This document shows, in pieces, positions 1 to 8,296 of a stretch of DNA of 64,000 bases. The notes under the pieces were generated by a model that saw nothing but the letters and a program-made list of their open reading frames with translations, was not told the DNA's origin and did not search any database. The position numbers and the translations under genes were made by a program. The stretch comes from Desulfobacteraceae bacterium 4572_130 (GTDB lineage Bacteria > Desulfobacterota > Desulfobacteria > Desulfobacterales > Desulfobacteraceae): contig NBLN01000016.1 in the NCBI GenBank assembly GCA_002084425.1, positions 1 through 64,000 on the forward strand, written 5' to 3'. Numbering within the stretch: position 1 is the stretch's first letter; every line of letters begins with the position of its first letter.

Positions 1-104
1 GAGAACAGAAACTGGAGCATGGAAATGAGAACAGAAACTGGAGCATGGAAATGAGAACAGAAACTGGAGCATGGAAATGAGAACAGAAACTGGACTATGA
101 AAAT
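1..104. repeat. 26-bp tandem repeat, four units
   Basis: Three identical 26-bp units start at 1, 27 and 53, and a fourth unit with a few changes fills 79-104. The array runs off the left edge, so its full length is unknown. The unit contains AACTGGAGCATGG, which resembles one arm of the GCTGGAGC-type hairpins at 38679 and 54194. There are no spacers, so it is not a CRISPR array. Confidence 0.9.
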
Positions 105-265
105 AAGAACGAAAATTAATATAATGGACTTTAGGTTTTCAAAAATATAAAAAATAAAGCTAATATTTCTCACTTATAAAGAAAATATAAATTTGTAACT
201 GTTTGATTCTATTAAATATTTTTCAAGTTTATTTATACCTACTCTTAATATGAGACCAACAAACA

Positions 266-1048
266 TTGATCAATAAAAATAAAAAAAGACTTGATGTTCT
301 TGTTCTGGAAAACAAACTTGTAAAAAACAATTCAAGACAAAGAGCAAAAGCACTAATAATGGCAGGGAAAATCCTTGTAAATGGTTGTCCCTGTGATAAA
401 TATGGTATAAAAATAAACAAAAAAGCAAAAATTACTTTAAAGGGCAATGATATACCTTTTGTGAGCAAAGGCGGACTTAAACTTGCACATGCCTTAAAAA
501 ATATTTCCTGCAATGTTAAAGGACTTATATGTCTTGATATTGGAGCATCAACTGGTGGATTTACAGATTGTTTACTTCAAAATAATGCTAAAAAAATTTA
601 TGCAGTTGATGTTGGGTATGGACAAATTGCATGGTCTATAAGACAAAATAAAAAAGTTAAAGTTATTGAACGAACAAATATTAGATATATGGATTTTAAT
701 ATAATTGGTGAAAAAGTTGACCTTATTACAATTGACACTTCTTTTATATCATTAAAACTTGTTGTGCCAGCAGCTGAAAAATTCATGAAAAATAAAACAA
801 AGGTTCTAGCACTTATAAAACCTCAATTTGAAGCAGGAAAAAAAAGAATTGGTAAAAATGGAGTTGTAAAGGACCCAGAAATAAGAAAGGAAATTATTAA
901 AGAAATTAAATATTTTTTTAAACAAAGAAATTATGAAATTAAAAATATTATTCCCTACCCTGTTCCCGGGCCCAAGGGTAATATGGAATCTATAATTTAT
1001 TTAAGATATTTAAAACAGGACAAACAAAAACATGTAAAGGAGCTGTAA
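266..1048 (+). CDS. tlyA: TlyA family rRNA 2'-O-methyltransferase / hemolysin-like protein
   Basis: This 260-residue protein has an N-terminal S4 RNA-binding domain (about residues 6-65) followed by an FtsJ/RrmJ-type methyltransferase domain. The SAM-binding motif I is visible at 91-100 (DIGASTGGFT) and a KGG linker motif at 68-70. Known TlyA proteins 2'-O-methylate 16S and 23S rRNA. The start is a TTG, chosen because a stop lies just upstream in frame and the S4 domain begins immediately. Its TAA stop overlaps the ATG of the next gene (TAATG), so the two are probably translationally coupled. Confidence 0.87.
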   Translation: MINKNKKRLDVLVLENKLVKNNSRQRAKALIMAGKILVNGCPCDKYGIKINKKAKITLKGNDIPFVSKGGLKLAHALKNISCNVKGLICLDIGASTGGFTDCLLQNNAKKIYAVDVGYGQIAWSIRQNKKVKVIERTNIRYMDFNIIGEKVDLITIDTSFISLKLVVPAAEKFMKNKTKVLALIKPQFEAGKKRIGKNGVVKDPEIRKEIIKEIKYFFKQRNYEIKNIIPYPVPGPKGNMESIIYLRYLKQDKQKHVKEL

Positions 1049-3117
1049 TGACGGAACAAATCAAATCAATGAGAAATGTTGCCCTGGCAGGTCATGGTGG
1101 TAGTGGTAAAACTTCTTTGGCTGAAGCAATTCTTTTTAAAGCAGGAGCAATCAACCGTTTGGGAAAAGTAGAAGCAGGCAACACTACAATGGATTTTCAG
1201 CCTGAAGAAACTCAAAAACAACAAAGCATTAGCACTGCATTTCATAAATTCTCCTGGAAAAATAAGCTTGTTACACTTATTGATACTCCAGGTGATCAAA
1301 ACTTTTTTTCATCTACAAAAATATGTATGCCAGCAGCAGACAGTACTGTAATTCTTGTTGATGGTGTTGGGGGTCCCAGTGCCATGACTGAAGAAGCAGT
1401 TTTATGTGCAGCTGAATATAACCTTCCCTGTATTTTATTTATTAATAAACTTGATCGTGAACGAGCTGATTTTTTTACAGCACTTAATAGTTGTAAAAAA
1501 TCTTTAAAGAAAAAAACAATTGTAATTCATATTCCCATCGGAAAAGAGGAAAATTTCAAGGGTTTTGTTGATATTATTTCAGAAAAAGCACATTTGTATG
1601 ATGAAAATGGTAAACTTACAATTACAGATATTCCATCAGAAATGACAAATGATGTTAAAGATGCAAGGGAAAAATTTATAGAAAATATAGCAGAGCTTAA
1701 TGATGAACTTCTTGAACGCTATCTTGAAGGTGAAACTATTTCCCAGGATGATCTTAAAAATACATTTAAGCAGGGATTTTTTACTGGAGAATTTTTTCCT
1801 GTTTTATGTGGTTCTGCAATAAAATCTGTTGGCATTGATTCTATTTGTGATTTTATTAATAATTATATGCCCTCTCCTATTGATAGAGGTGCCTGGACAG
1901 CCATTGATGAAAATAAAGAAAAAAATGAAATTTTACCAGATCCAGAAGCTCCTTTTTATGGATTTGTGTTTAATACAATAGTAGATCCCTATGCAGGAAG
2001 ATTATCTTTATTTAGAATAATTTCAGGAAAACTTAATAAAGATGGTAATTTTCTTAATGTAAATAAAGATACCAAGGAAAGATTTACACAACTTCTTGAA
2101 ATTGCAGGTAAAGAACAAAAACCAATTACTGAAGCATTGCCCGGAGCTATTGTTGCTGTTGCAAAATTAAAGGAAACTCAAACAGGGGATACAATGAGTA
2201 GTGATAAAAATTTAAAATTTATACCAGTAGATCCCATTGCTCCTGTAATTTCCTTTGCAGTATCTTCCAAAGAGAAATCAGATGAAGATAAAATTCATGA
2301 TGCACTAAGAAAAATATTAGAAGAAGATACAAGCCTTGTACTAAAAAGAGAGCAGGAAACAAATCAAACAATTCTTTCAGGACAAGGTCTTGTTCATATA
2401 AAAACAACAATTGAAAAAATCAAACGAAAATTTAATGTTGAGGTACAAATTGATACTCCCAAAGTTCCCTATAAAGAAACTTTTAAGAAAAAAATAAGGG
2501 TTCAGGGAAAACACAAAAAACAATCTGGGGGACATGGTCAGTTTGGAGACTGCTGGATTACTCTTGAACCTTTACCAAAAGGAAGAGGGTTTGAATTTGT
2601 GGATAAGATTGTTGGGGGGTCAATTCCTAAAACATATATTCCTGCAGTTGAAAAAGGTATTATTGAAGCTTCTCAAAAAGGTGTGCTTGCAGGATTTCAA
2701 TGTGTTGATTTTAAAACAACATTAGATGATGGAAGTTATCATTCTGTAGATTCCTCAGAAATGGCGTTTAAACTTGCGGGTTCTCTTGCCTTTAGAAAAG
2801 CTTCAGAACAAGCAAAACCAACTTTACTTGAACCTATAATGAAAATTTCCGTACGCATTCCAGATGAATTTACAGGAGACATTATGGGTGATCTTAATTC
2901 CAAAAGAGGTAAAGTTCTTGGAATGGACACAGAAAATGAAAAACAAATTATTAATGCCCATGTTCCAATGTCTGAGGTTTTAAAATATGCTCCAGATCTT
3001 CGTTCAATGACAGGAGGCAGAGGAACATTTACTATGGAATTTGATCATTATGATGAAATTCCTCATGATCTTGCCAAGAAAGTTATAGAAAAAATAAAAG
3101 CTGAAATAGAATCGTAA
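1048..3117 (+). CDS. Elongation factor G-like GTPase (EF-G paralogue)
   Basis: A 689-residue translational GTPase with the EF-G domain order: G domain (P-loop GHGGSGKT at 15-22, DTPGDQNF switch II, NKLD specificity motif), domain II, then domains III-V. The P-loop with GHGGSGKT rather than AHIDAGKT is typical of the EF-G-like/EF-G2 group, not of the canonical ribosomal translocase. It is therefore more likely an auxiliary factor, and the canonical fusA should be elsewhere. It overlaps tlyA by one base and is followed by a hairpin terminator at 3141. Confidence 0.87.
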   Translation: MTEQIKSMRNVALAGHGGSGKTSLAEAILFKAGAINRLGKVEAGNTTMDFQPEETQKQQSISTAFHKFSWKNKLVTLIDTPGDQNFFSSTKICMPAADSTVILVDGVGGPSAMTEEAVLCAAEYNLPCILFINKLDRERADFFTALNSCKKSLKKKTIVIHIPIGKEENFKGFVDIISEKAHLYDENGKLTITDIPSEMTNDVKDAREKFIENIAELNDELLERYLEGETISQDDLKNTFKQGFFTGEFFPVLCGSAIKSVGIDSICDFINNYMPSPIDRGAWTAIDENKEKNEILPDPEAPFYGFVFNTIVDPYAGRLSLFRIISGKLNKDGNFLNVNKDTKERFTQLLEIAGKEQKPITEALPGAIVAVAKLKETQTGDTMSSDKNLKFIPVDPIAPVISFAVSSKEKSDEDKIHDALRKILEEDTSLVLKREQETNQTILSGQGLVHIKTTIEKIKRKFNVEVQIDTPKVPYKETFKKKIRVQGKHKKQSGGHGQFGDCWITLEPLPKGRGFEFVDKIVGGSIPKTYIPAVEKGIIEASQKGVLAGFQCVDFKTTLDDGSYHSVDSSEMAFKLAGSLAFRKASEQAKPTLLEPIMKISVRIPDEFTGDIMGDLNSKRGKVLGMDTENEKQIINAHVPMSEVLKYAPDLRSMTGGRGTFTMEFDHYDEIPHDLAKKVIEKIKAEIES

Positions 3118-3140
3118 AAATTCTTTATTAAATTTATCAT

Positions 3141-3183
3141 CCCCCTTGCTTTTAAAAATAAAATATAAAAGCAGGGGTTTTTT
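3141..3183 (+). terminator. Rho-independent terminator after EF-G paralogue
   Basis: CCCCTTGCTTTTA pairs with TAAAAGCAGGGG with one bulged base, and a TTTTTT run follows directly. It lies 24 bases after the EF-G-like stop and separates that unit from the selenoprotein-truA unit. Confidence 0.85.
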
Positions 3184-3262
3184 ATAAATACTGAATAATT
3201 AGAAAACTATAAATCTGAGTTTAATAAACAAAAAAAAATCAAAACAATTTAAAAGATAAATT

Positions 3263-3445
3263 ATGAATAATTTTAAAACAAAATGTGTGTTTTGTAATGG
3301 AACTCTTATTTTAAGGAAAACCTGAAAAAGTATTTATTTATGTTGCAGGTCTTGCAATAAAAAATATCCTAAAAATAAATATAAAGACCTTATAGATGAA
3401 TATTTTGAAAATCAAGTTTCAAATGTTTCCTGTGACAAATTATGA
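3263..3445 (+). CDS. Dual-CXXC small selenoprotein (in-frame TGA at 3323-3325 read as selenocysteine)
   Basis: An ATG at 3263 opens a frame of 60 codons that is interrupted only by TGA at codon 21 and ends at TGA 3443-3445, which overlaps the truA ATG (ATGA). The predicted protein has CVFC near the N-terminus, selenocysteine after an Arg-Lys-Thr, then C-C-R-S-C and a C-terminal CDKL. This is the pattern I recall for the 'dual CXXC motif small (seleno)protein' family of Desulfobacterota, where the middle position is Cys or Sec. A SECIS-like hairpin sits 22 bases after the TGA (3331-3366). Standard gene calling breaks this gene at the TGA. It could bind a metal or act in redox chemistry; the function is unknown. 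The ribosome binding site is weak. Confidence 0.82.
3331..3366 (+). promoter_or_regulatory. SECIS-like element for the selenoprotein
   Basis: An upper stem TTGCA (3343-3347) / TGCAA (3353-3357) closes the five-base loop GGTCT. A lower A/T stem joins 3331-3340 to 3358-3366 with a small bulge. GTTGCAGGTCT is the same apical sequence as in the E. coli fdhF SECIS. The loop begins 22 bases after the TGA, within the spacing known for bacterial SECIS hairpins. Confidence 0.8.
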
Positions 3446-4191
3446 CAACAACCACTAATTTTAAAATAAAAATTGAGTATGATGGAACTTTGTTTTCTGG
3501 CTGGCAAATTCAAAAAAATAAAAAAACAGTTCAAGGGGAAATTGAAAAAACTCTTTCCCATATTTTAAATCAAAAAATAAAAATAAATGGTTCTGGTAGA
3601 ACTGATGCAGGAGTTCATGCTTTAGGACAGGTTGCAAATTTCCATGCAAATACTTTAATAAACTATTTTGATTTAAAAAAGGGATTTAATTCTATTATTA
3701 AGTATCCAATAGTAATACGGGAATTATACAAAGTTGATTTTGATTTTCATGCAAGATATCATGCTGTTTCCAAAGAATATCATTATAATATTTTAAATAG
3801 AATTGATCCTCCTGCTATTTCAAAAAATTATTTTTGGCACATAAAAAATAAATTGGATTTAAAAAAAATGAATCAATGCTGTAATTTAATTCAAGGAAAT
3901 CATGATTTTAAATCTTTTGAGGCAAGTGGAAGTCCCAAATCAAGTACTATACGAAAAATTTTTTTTGTAAAAATTGAACAAAAAGACAAAGATAAACTTG
4001 TATTTAAAATTAAAGGTAATGGATTTTTACGATTTATGGTAAGAAATATTGTTGGAACTATTATTCTTGTAGGAAAATCAAAAATAAATTCAAATGATTT
4101 TGAAAAAATTTTTAAGGCAAAAAATAGAAATCTTGCAGGACCTACAGCACCTCCTCATGGACTTTTTCTAGTACAAGTAAACTACTCTTAA
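3442..4191 (+). CDS. truA: tRNA pseudouridine(38-40) synthase TruA
   Basis: A 249-residue TruA-family enzyme that isomerises uridines 38-40 in the tRNA anticodon arm. The catalytic aspartate is in GRTDAGVHA (52-60, Asp55), and the N-terminal EYDGT.F.GWQ and C-terminal FLRFMVRNIVG motifs are intact. Length and motif spacing are normal. Its ATG overlaps the stop of the upstream selenoprotein, which fixes the start and makes the two one transcription unit. Confidence 0.95.
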   Translation: MTTTTNFKIKIEYDGTLFSGWQIQKNKKTVQGEIEKTLSHILNQKIKINGSGRTDAGVHALGQVANFHANTLINYFDLKKGFNSIIKYPIVIRELYKVDFDFHARYHAVSKEYHYNILNRIDPPAISKNYFWHIKNKLDLKKMNQCCNLIQGNHDFKSFEASGSPKSSTIRKIFFVKIEQKDKDKLVFKIKGNGFLRFMVRNIVGTIILVGKSKINSNDFEKIFKAKNRNLAGPTAPPHGLFLVQVNYS

Positions 4192-4210
4192 TTTTTTATT
4201 CTATAAATTG

Positions 4211-6043
4211 TTAAGAAGTAGCAGGTTGTTGAAGTGATTTTCTCATCTTTTGAATGTGGTAGTTATAATGAGCTATTACATCTCGTCTATAAAGAAGCCC
4301 AATAAAAACATCATGATTATTATGTTCTACAACTGGAAGAGCATTAATATTCTTTTTGGTAAGTTTAAGTAAAACTGTATTTAAATCTTCCAATGGTGTT
4401 GTTGTTATCATGTTTGATGTCATTATATCCCCCATTACAACAAGATCTGCTATATGAATTGTAGCAAATATAACTTCTCTTATATCAGTGCTTGAAAAAA
4501 TTCCTATGAATTTATCTTCTTTATTTATCACAGGGAAATAATGTTGTTTTGTAGAGGAATAAATTTTTTTAAATTTAGAAAATGGCATGTTTTCTCCTAC
4601 TACCTTAGTAATACTTTTCTTTTTTACAAGATACATAAGATCTTCAACTTTAATTGTTTGAAGAATATCCATCATAAATTCACCAGCATGGGCAGGAGAT
4701 TCAACGCGATTTTTTACCTGCTTTTTATAGATTGTCCATTTTTGACATAAAAGATAACATATGGAACATACAAGAAGACTTGGTAAAAGAAGATGATAGG
4801 AATTTGTCATTTCACTTACAAAAATAATAGTGGAGATTGGGGTATTAGATACTGCTGTAAAAAATCCTGCCATTCCTACAATTACAAAGGCTCCAGGATT
4901 TACTATAACTGATGGAAGCAAATAGTGAAAAATTTTTCCCACAACACCACCCATTGCACCGCCTATAACTACTGAAGGTCCAAAAACACCTCCACTTCCT
5001 CCAGAACCAATGGAAAATGAAGTAGTAACTATTTTGCCAATTGCCAGAGTAAAAAGAATTAATATAGATACTTCATTAAAAATTGCTTTTTGTGCATATC
5101 CATATCCAAAAGCAAGAGTATAGGGCAGAAAAAAACCTATAATTCCTGTAACAAGACCACCGATAGCAGGTTTTATATGATTTGGGACTCTAAGTTTTTT
5201 AAAAAGTTCTGTTACACCATAAAATATCTTTATATAAAATATTCCTGTTAAAACAAGAATAACAGCAAGAACAATATAGGGACCAAGCTCCAAAGGATTA
5301 GAAAATTTAAAACCTGGAGAATCAAATAAAGAACCCCAGCCAAAAACAAGACAAAATATACAATAGGCAACAACAGAAGAAATTCCAGCTGGAATTATTA
5401 CCTCAGATTCAAATTCAGGATCTCTGTATAAAACTTCAGCAGCAAAAAGAGCACCTGCTAAAGGAGCTCGGAATATACTTCCAACTCCAGCACCTATTCC
5501 TGCTGCCATAAGTATTCTTCGTTCCCTGTCAGAAAGATTTAACTTTGTAGCAAGAAAAGACCCAAACCCAGCACCTATTTGTGCAATAGGACCTTCTCGT
5601 CCTCCTGATCCTCCAGTTGTAAGTGTAATGGCAGAAGCAATAGTTTTAATAATAGGTACCCTGCCCCTGATAAAACCACCTTTTTTATGGTAGGCATCAA
5701 TTGCAGCATCAGTTCCATGACCTTCTGCTTCTGGAGCAAAAAAATATACAAGACATCCACTTATAATTCCACCCAAAGCAGGAAGAACAAGAAGTATCCA
5801 TCTATTAAATGGTGTGTTTGTAGGAGAAATAAGATGATGTTCCCCTGCAGGAGTGTCAGGTCTATAACCTGCCATAAAATCAAGGAAATAATGAACTCCA
5901 ATCTGACATAAATAATGAAAAAGAATAGAGCCAAGACCTGCAATAATCCCTACTAGAATAAAATTTAAAAACCATTTTCCTATAACTGCAATATCAGGAT
6001 AATTTAGTTGTTTAATGATTTTTTTATAATAATTTTTAATCAT
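4211..6043 (-). CDS. ClC family chloride channel/transporter with C-terminal CBS pair
   Basis: An integral membrane ClC protein with about 10 or more hydrophobic segments and both signature motifs: GSGGREGP (with the gating glutamate) and GSGGSGGVFGP. The last 150 or so residues form two CBS domains, which in this family bind nucleotides and regulate gating. Whether it is a channel or a Cl-/H+ exchanger cannot be told from sequence alone. An ATG at 6043 is used; a TTG at 6052 directly abutting the upstream stop is an alternative adding three residues. It follows the aminotransferase gene on the same strand with almost no gap. Confidence 0.9.
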   Translation of the reverse strand: MIKNYYKKIIKQLNYPDIAVIGKWFLNFILVGIIAGLGSILFHYLCQIGVHYFLDFMAGYRPDTPAGEHHLISPTNTPFNRWILLVLPALGGIISGCLVYFFAPEAEGHGTDAAIDAYHKKGGFIRGRVPIIKTIASAITLTTGGSGGREGPIAQIGAGFGSFLATKLNLSDRERRILMAAGIGAGVGSIFRAPLAGALFAAEVLYRDPEFESEVIIPAGISSVVAYCIFCLVFGWGSLFDSPGFKFSNPLELGPYIVLAVILVLTGIFYIKIFYGVTELFKKLRVPNHIKPAIGGLVTGIIGFFLPYTLAFGYGYAQKAIFNEVSILILFTLAIGKIVTTSFSIGSGGSGGVFGPSVVIGGAMGGVVGKIFHYLLPSVIVNPGAFVIVGMAGFFTAVSNTPISTIIFVSEMTNSYHLLLPSLLVCSICYLLCQKWTIYKKQVKNRVESPAHAGEFMMDILQTIKVEDLMYLVKKKSITKVVGENMPFSKFKKIYSSTKQHYFPVINKEDKFIGIFSSTDIREVIFATIHIADLVVMGDIMTSNMITTTPLEDLNTVLLKLTKKNINALPVVEHNNHDVFIGLLYRRDVIAHYNYHIQKMRKSLQQPATS

Positions 6044-6052
6044 ATTTTTCAA

Positions 6053-7366
6053 CTATTTTATTAAATCGTTAATACCCTTTAAAATTGTATCAAAAAGAAT
6101 TTGAATATTTTCCTCTTCAAGACATGAAAATGCAATTCTTAAATTTTTATTACCAATTGTAATAAGTCCAATACCATATTTATTTAAAAGATGAATTCTT
6201 AATTTTTCTGCCTCAACATATTTCAAGCGCAGGCACATAAAATAACCTGAATTAAAAGCATAAACTTCCCAGGCTTTTTGATATTTTTTATCATAAACAA
6301 CATCTTTTATTTTAATTGCACGTTTTTTTAAAATATTAAATTTTTCCTGCTTATATTGAGAATATTTTTCATCATCCATTGATTTTAAAATAATGGATTG
6401 ACTTAAATGGGAAGCATTGGAAATATTACCTCTGATACAACCCCCGGTTTTTTTCTCCAGAGCTTCATATAAACCTTCTAAATTTTTGTCAGCAGAAAAT
6501 CCATATGTAATAAATCCTGTTCTAAGTCCCCATGTATAATCTTCCTTTGTTGCTCCATCCAATTTTACGGCAACAAGTCTTTTATGGGCTCCTGCAAGAA
6601 ATGAAAAAAGAGATTCTTTTATTGTTTCATCTTGAAAAAACAAACCAAAATATGCATCATCACATGCAACAACAACATTTGTTCCAGATTTTGCAACATT
6701 AACAAGAATTTGAATAATTTTATGTGCTTCTTCAACGGAAACTGAATACCCGCTTGGATTATGGGGGAAATTTAAAATTGTAATAATTTTATTACTGATT
6801 TCAGCTTGTTGTTTTATTTTATTTTCAAAATTTTTAAGATTAAATCCTTTTAATTTATAACTAAATGAATCATAGGTAACTATTTTTGCCCTGTTTCTAA
6901 CATTAAATATCATATTATAATTTCCCCACATCATAAGGGGAAGTATAACAGTATCATCAGGATCAATCCACAAATCAGCAAACGTGCTTACTGCATGAGT
7001 AATGCCGGAAGTTACAATGGGAAGACTTATTTTTTTATTTTCCAAAGATTTATTTTTTTCATAAATCATTTCCTTCCATTTTTTTCTTAATTCAGGAATA
7101 CCAAAAGAAGGTGCATAAGTAAGAAAATTATTGGGTTCTATGCCATGAACAAAACATGCAATAGAAGGTAAACTCATTACATTTTTACCTTGCTTTGCAA
7201 TGCCAATGGTTGCATTGATTTTATGTGCTTTTTCTTTAGCTTCTGCACTTTGACTTAATATTCCCTTTGGGAAAAAAAGATTTTTCCCCATATTAGAAAG
7301 CATTTCATAAATATGAGGATTTGATTGTTTAATAATTTTATTTAATTTTTTTGCAAGTTCATTCAT
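6053..7366 (-). CDS. Class I/II PLP-dependent aminotransferase
   Basis: A 437-residue fold-type I aminotransferase. Visible motifs are NFPHNPSGY (199-207), the cofactor-binding DDAY (236-239), the probable Schiff-base lysine in DGATK (Lys274) followed eight residues later by Arg282, and a C-terminal arginine region (NLRIAFSC) for substrate carboxylate. The substrate is not predictable; aspartate or aromatic amino acids are typical. It lies immediately upstream of the ClC gene and may be cotranscribed with it. Confidence 0.87.
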   Translation of the reverse strand: MNELAKKLNKIIKQSNPHIYEMLSNMGKNLFFPKGILSQSAEAKEKAHKINATIGIAKQGKNVMSLPSIACFVHGIEPNNFLTYAPSFGIPELRKKWKEMIYEKNKSLENKKISLPIVTSGITHAVSTFADLWIDPDDTVILPLMMWGNYNMIFNVRNRAKIVTYDSFSYKLKGFNLKNFENKIKQQAEISNKIITILNFPHNPSGYSVSVEEAHKIIQILVNVAKSGTNVVVACDDAYFGLFFQDETIKESLFSFLAGAHKRLVAVKLDGATKEDYTWGLRTGFITYGFSADKNLEGLYEALEKKTGGCIRGNISNASHLSQSIILKSMDDEKYSQYKQEKFNILKKRAIKIKDVVYDKKYQKAWEVYAFNSGYFMCLRLKYVEAEKLRIHLLNKYGIGLITIGNKNLRIAFSCLEEENIQILFDTILKGINDLIK

Positions 7367-7572
7367 TTTGTTAAAATAATTCCTTATATTGTATAAATTA
7401 TGTTGTTTTTAGATTCCCAACATTAATTATTTCAAAATATTCTATTAGTTTTGTAAAAGCTTATATCAAACAAAAACTTTACAAATTTTTTCTAGAAAAA
7501 ATAATAATTATACAAAAATTTAATGAGAATTAAAATTGATGGGAAACTAATTAAAGCTGTATTTTGCAGAAC

Positions 7573-7666
7573 AACTGCTATAAAGCAGATCTGGTTTTTG
7601 GTTCTTAATTTGCCTCACAACAAAATATAAAAGAATGTTAAGTAATTATAAACTCTTTCATATAAA
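7573..7666 (+). repeat. 95-bp dispersed repeat, copy R1
   Basis: Copy of the family that begins AACTGCC-ATAA-GGCAG and ends TTCTTTCATATAAA. The first hairpin here is CTGCT-ATAA-AGCAG, a paired change relative to the consensus CTGCC/GGCAG, which suggests that the stem is maintained. It lies between an aminotransferase and a cysteine-rich protein gene, both on the minus strand. Confidence 0.9.
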
Positions 7667-7763
7667 AAAATATGAAAAATAAAGATTTGTTTTTGACCAT
7701 AAAAAACATGAAATATATAAAAATTTTCGTGTTTTTTGTGATAAATATTTTTTATTTATTTTT

Positions 7764-8039
7764 TTATCTTCTTTTTGAAGCCTTAATAGGATTAATCTTT
7801 TTTTTCTTTTTGGAATCATCAGCAACTTTTGTGTGTGTTGCAAGATTACAATTACTATTTTTCCATTTTAATGAGGGATCTGGTACTGCCTTGCAAAATG
7901 TTCCTATGTCATATTTTCCAACTCTTTTACATCCATTACATTGTTCAACTATTGGCATACATTTACCTTCATTATAGGTACAGCCCCTTAAAGTCATAAA
8001 TACACATTCATCATCTTTTCTTAAAGTTGTACAAATCAT
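7764..8039 (-). CDS. PxxKW family cysteine-rich protein
   Basis: A basic 91-residue protein with eight cysteines (3, 12, 20, 27, 34, 37, 49, 64) and the motif PSLKW at 55-59, ending in a lysine/arginine-rich tail. This pattern matches the PxxKW cysteine-rich family seen in Desulfobacterota; its function is not known to me. The cysteines suggest metal or Fe-S binding in the cytoplasm, since no signal peptide is present. It stands alone, with the repeat R1 downstream. Confidence 0.8.
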   Translation of the reverse strand: MICTTLRKDDECVFMTLRGCTYNEGKCMPIVEQCNGCKRVGKYDIGTFCKAVPDPSLKWKNSNCNLATHTKVADDSKKKKKINPIKASKRR

Positions 8040-8130
8040 TTTTAAAAATCCTATTTAATTTTTTTGAAAAATTACAAAAACTTATTTGTTTTTACTTTTA
8101 CCTGGCTTTTTGTTTGTTCAAATAAAAAAC

Positions 8131-8153
8131 CTATTTAATCTACTATTAAATAG
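8131..8153. promoter_or_regulatory. 9-bp inverted repeat upstream of the PxxKW gene
   Basis: CTATTTAAT and ATTAAATAG form a perfect 9-bp inverted repeat around a 5-base spacer. It lies about 90 bases upstream of the PxxKW gene start and downstream of the ATPase operon, so it could be an operator or a weak transcription-end hairpin. No U-run follows. Confidence 0.4.
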
Positions 8154-8296
8154 TATTTTGTCAATATTTTATTTTTAAATCATATAAACTCCAACCACTA
8201 AAAATACTAAAACAAACGAAAATAATATAAAACAAAAAATTGTTTGTAAATTATACTAATTACACAAAATTTTTTAAAAAAAAATCATTTTTGGTA

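Noticed and set aside
1-104. Possible CRISPR array
   Set aside because: The units are directly adjacent, with no spacers, and no cas genes are in the window.
7672-7977. Plus-strand ORF of about 100 codons
   Set aside because: It lies antisense to the PxxKW gene, is a hydrophobic low-complexity translation, and has no ribosome binding site.
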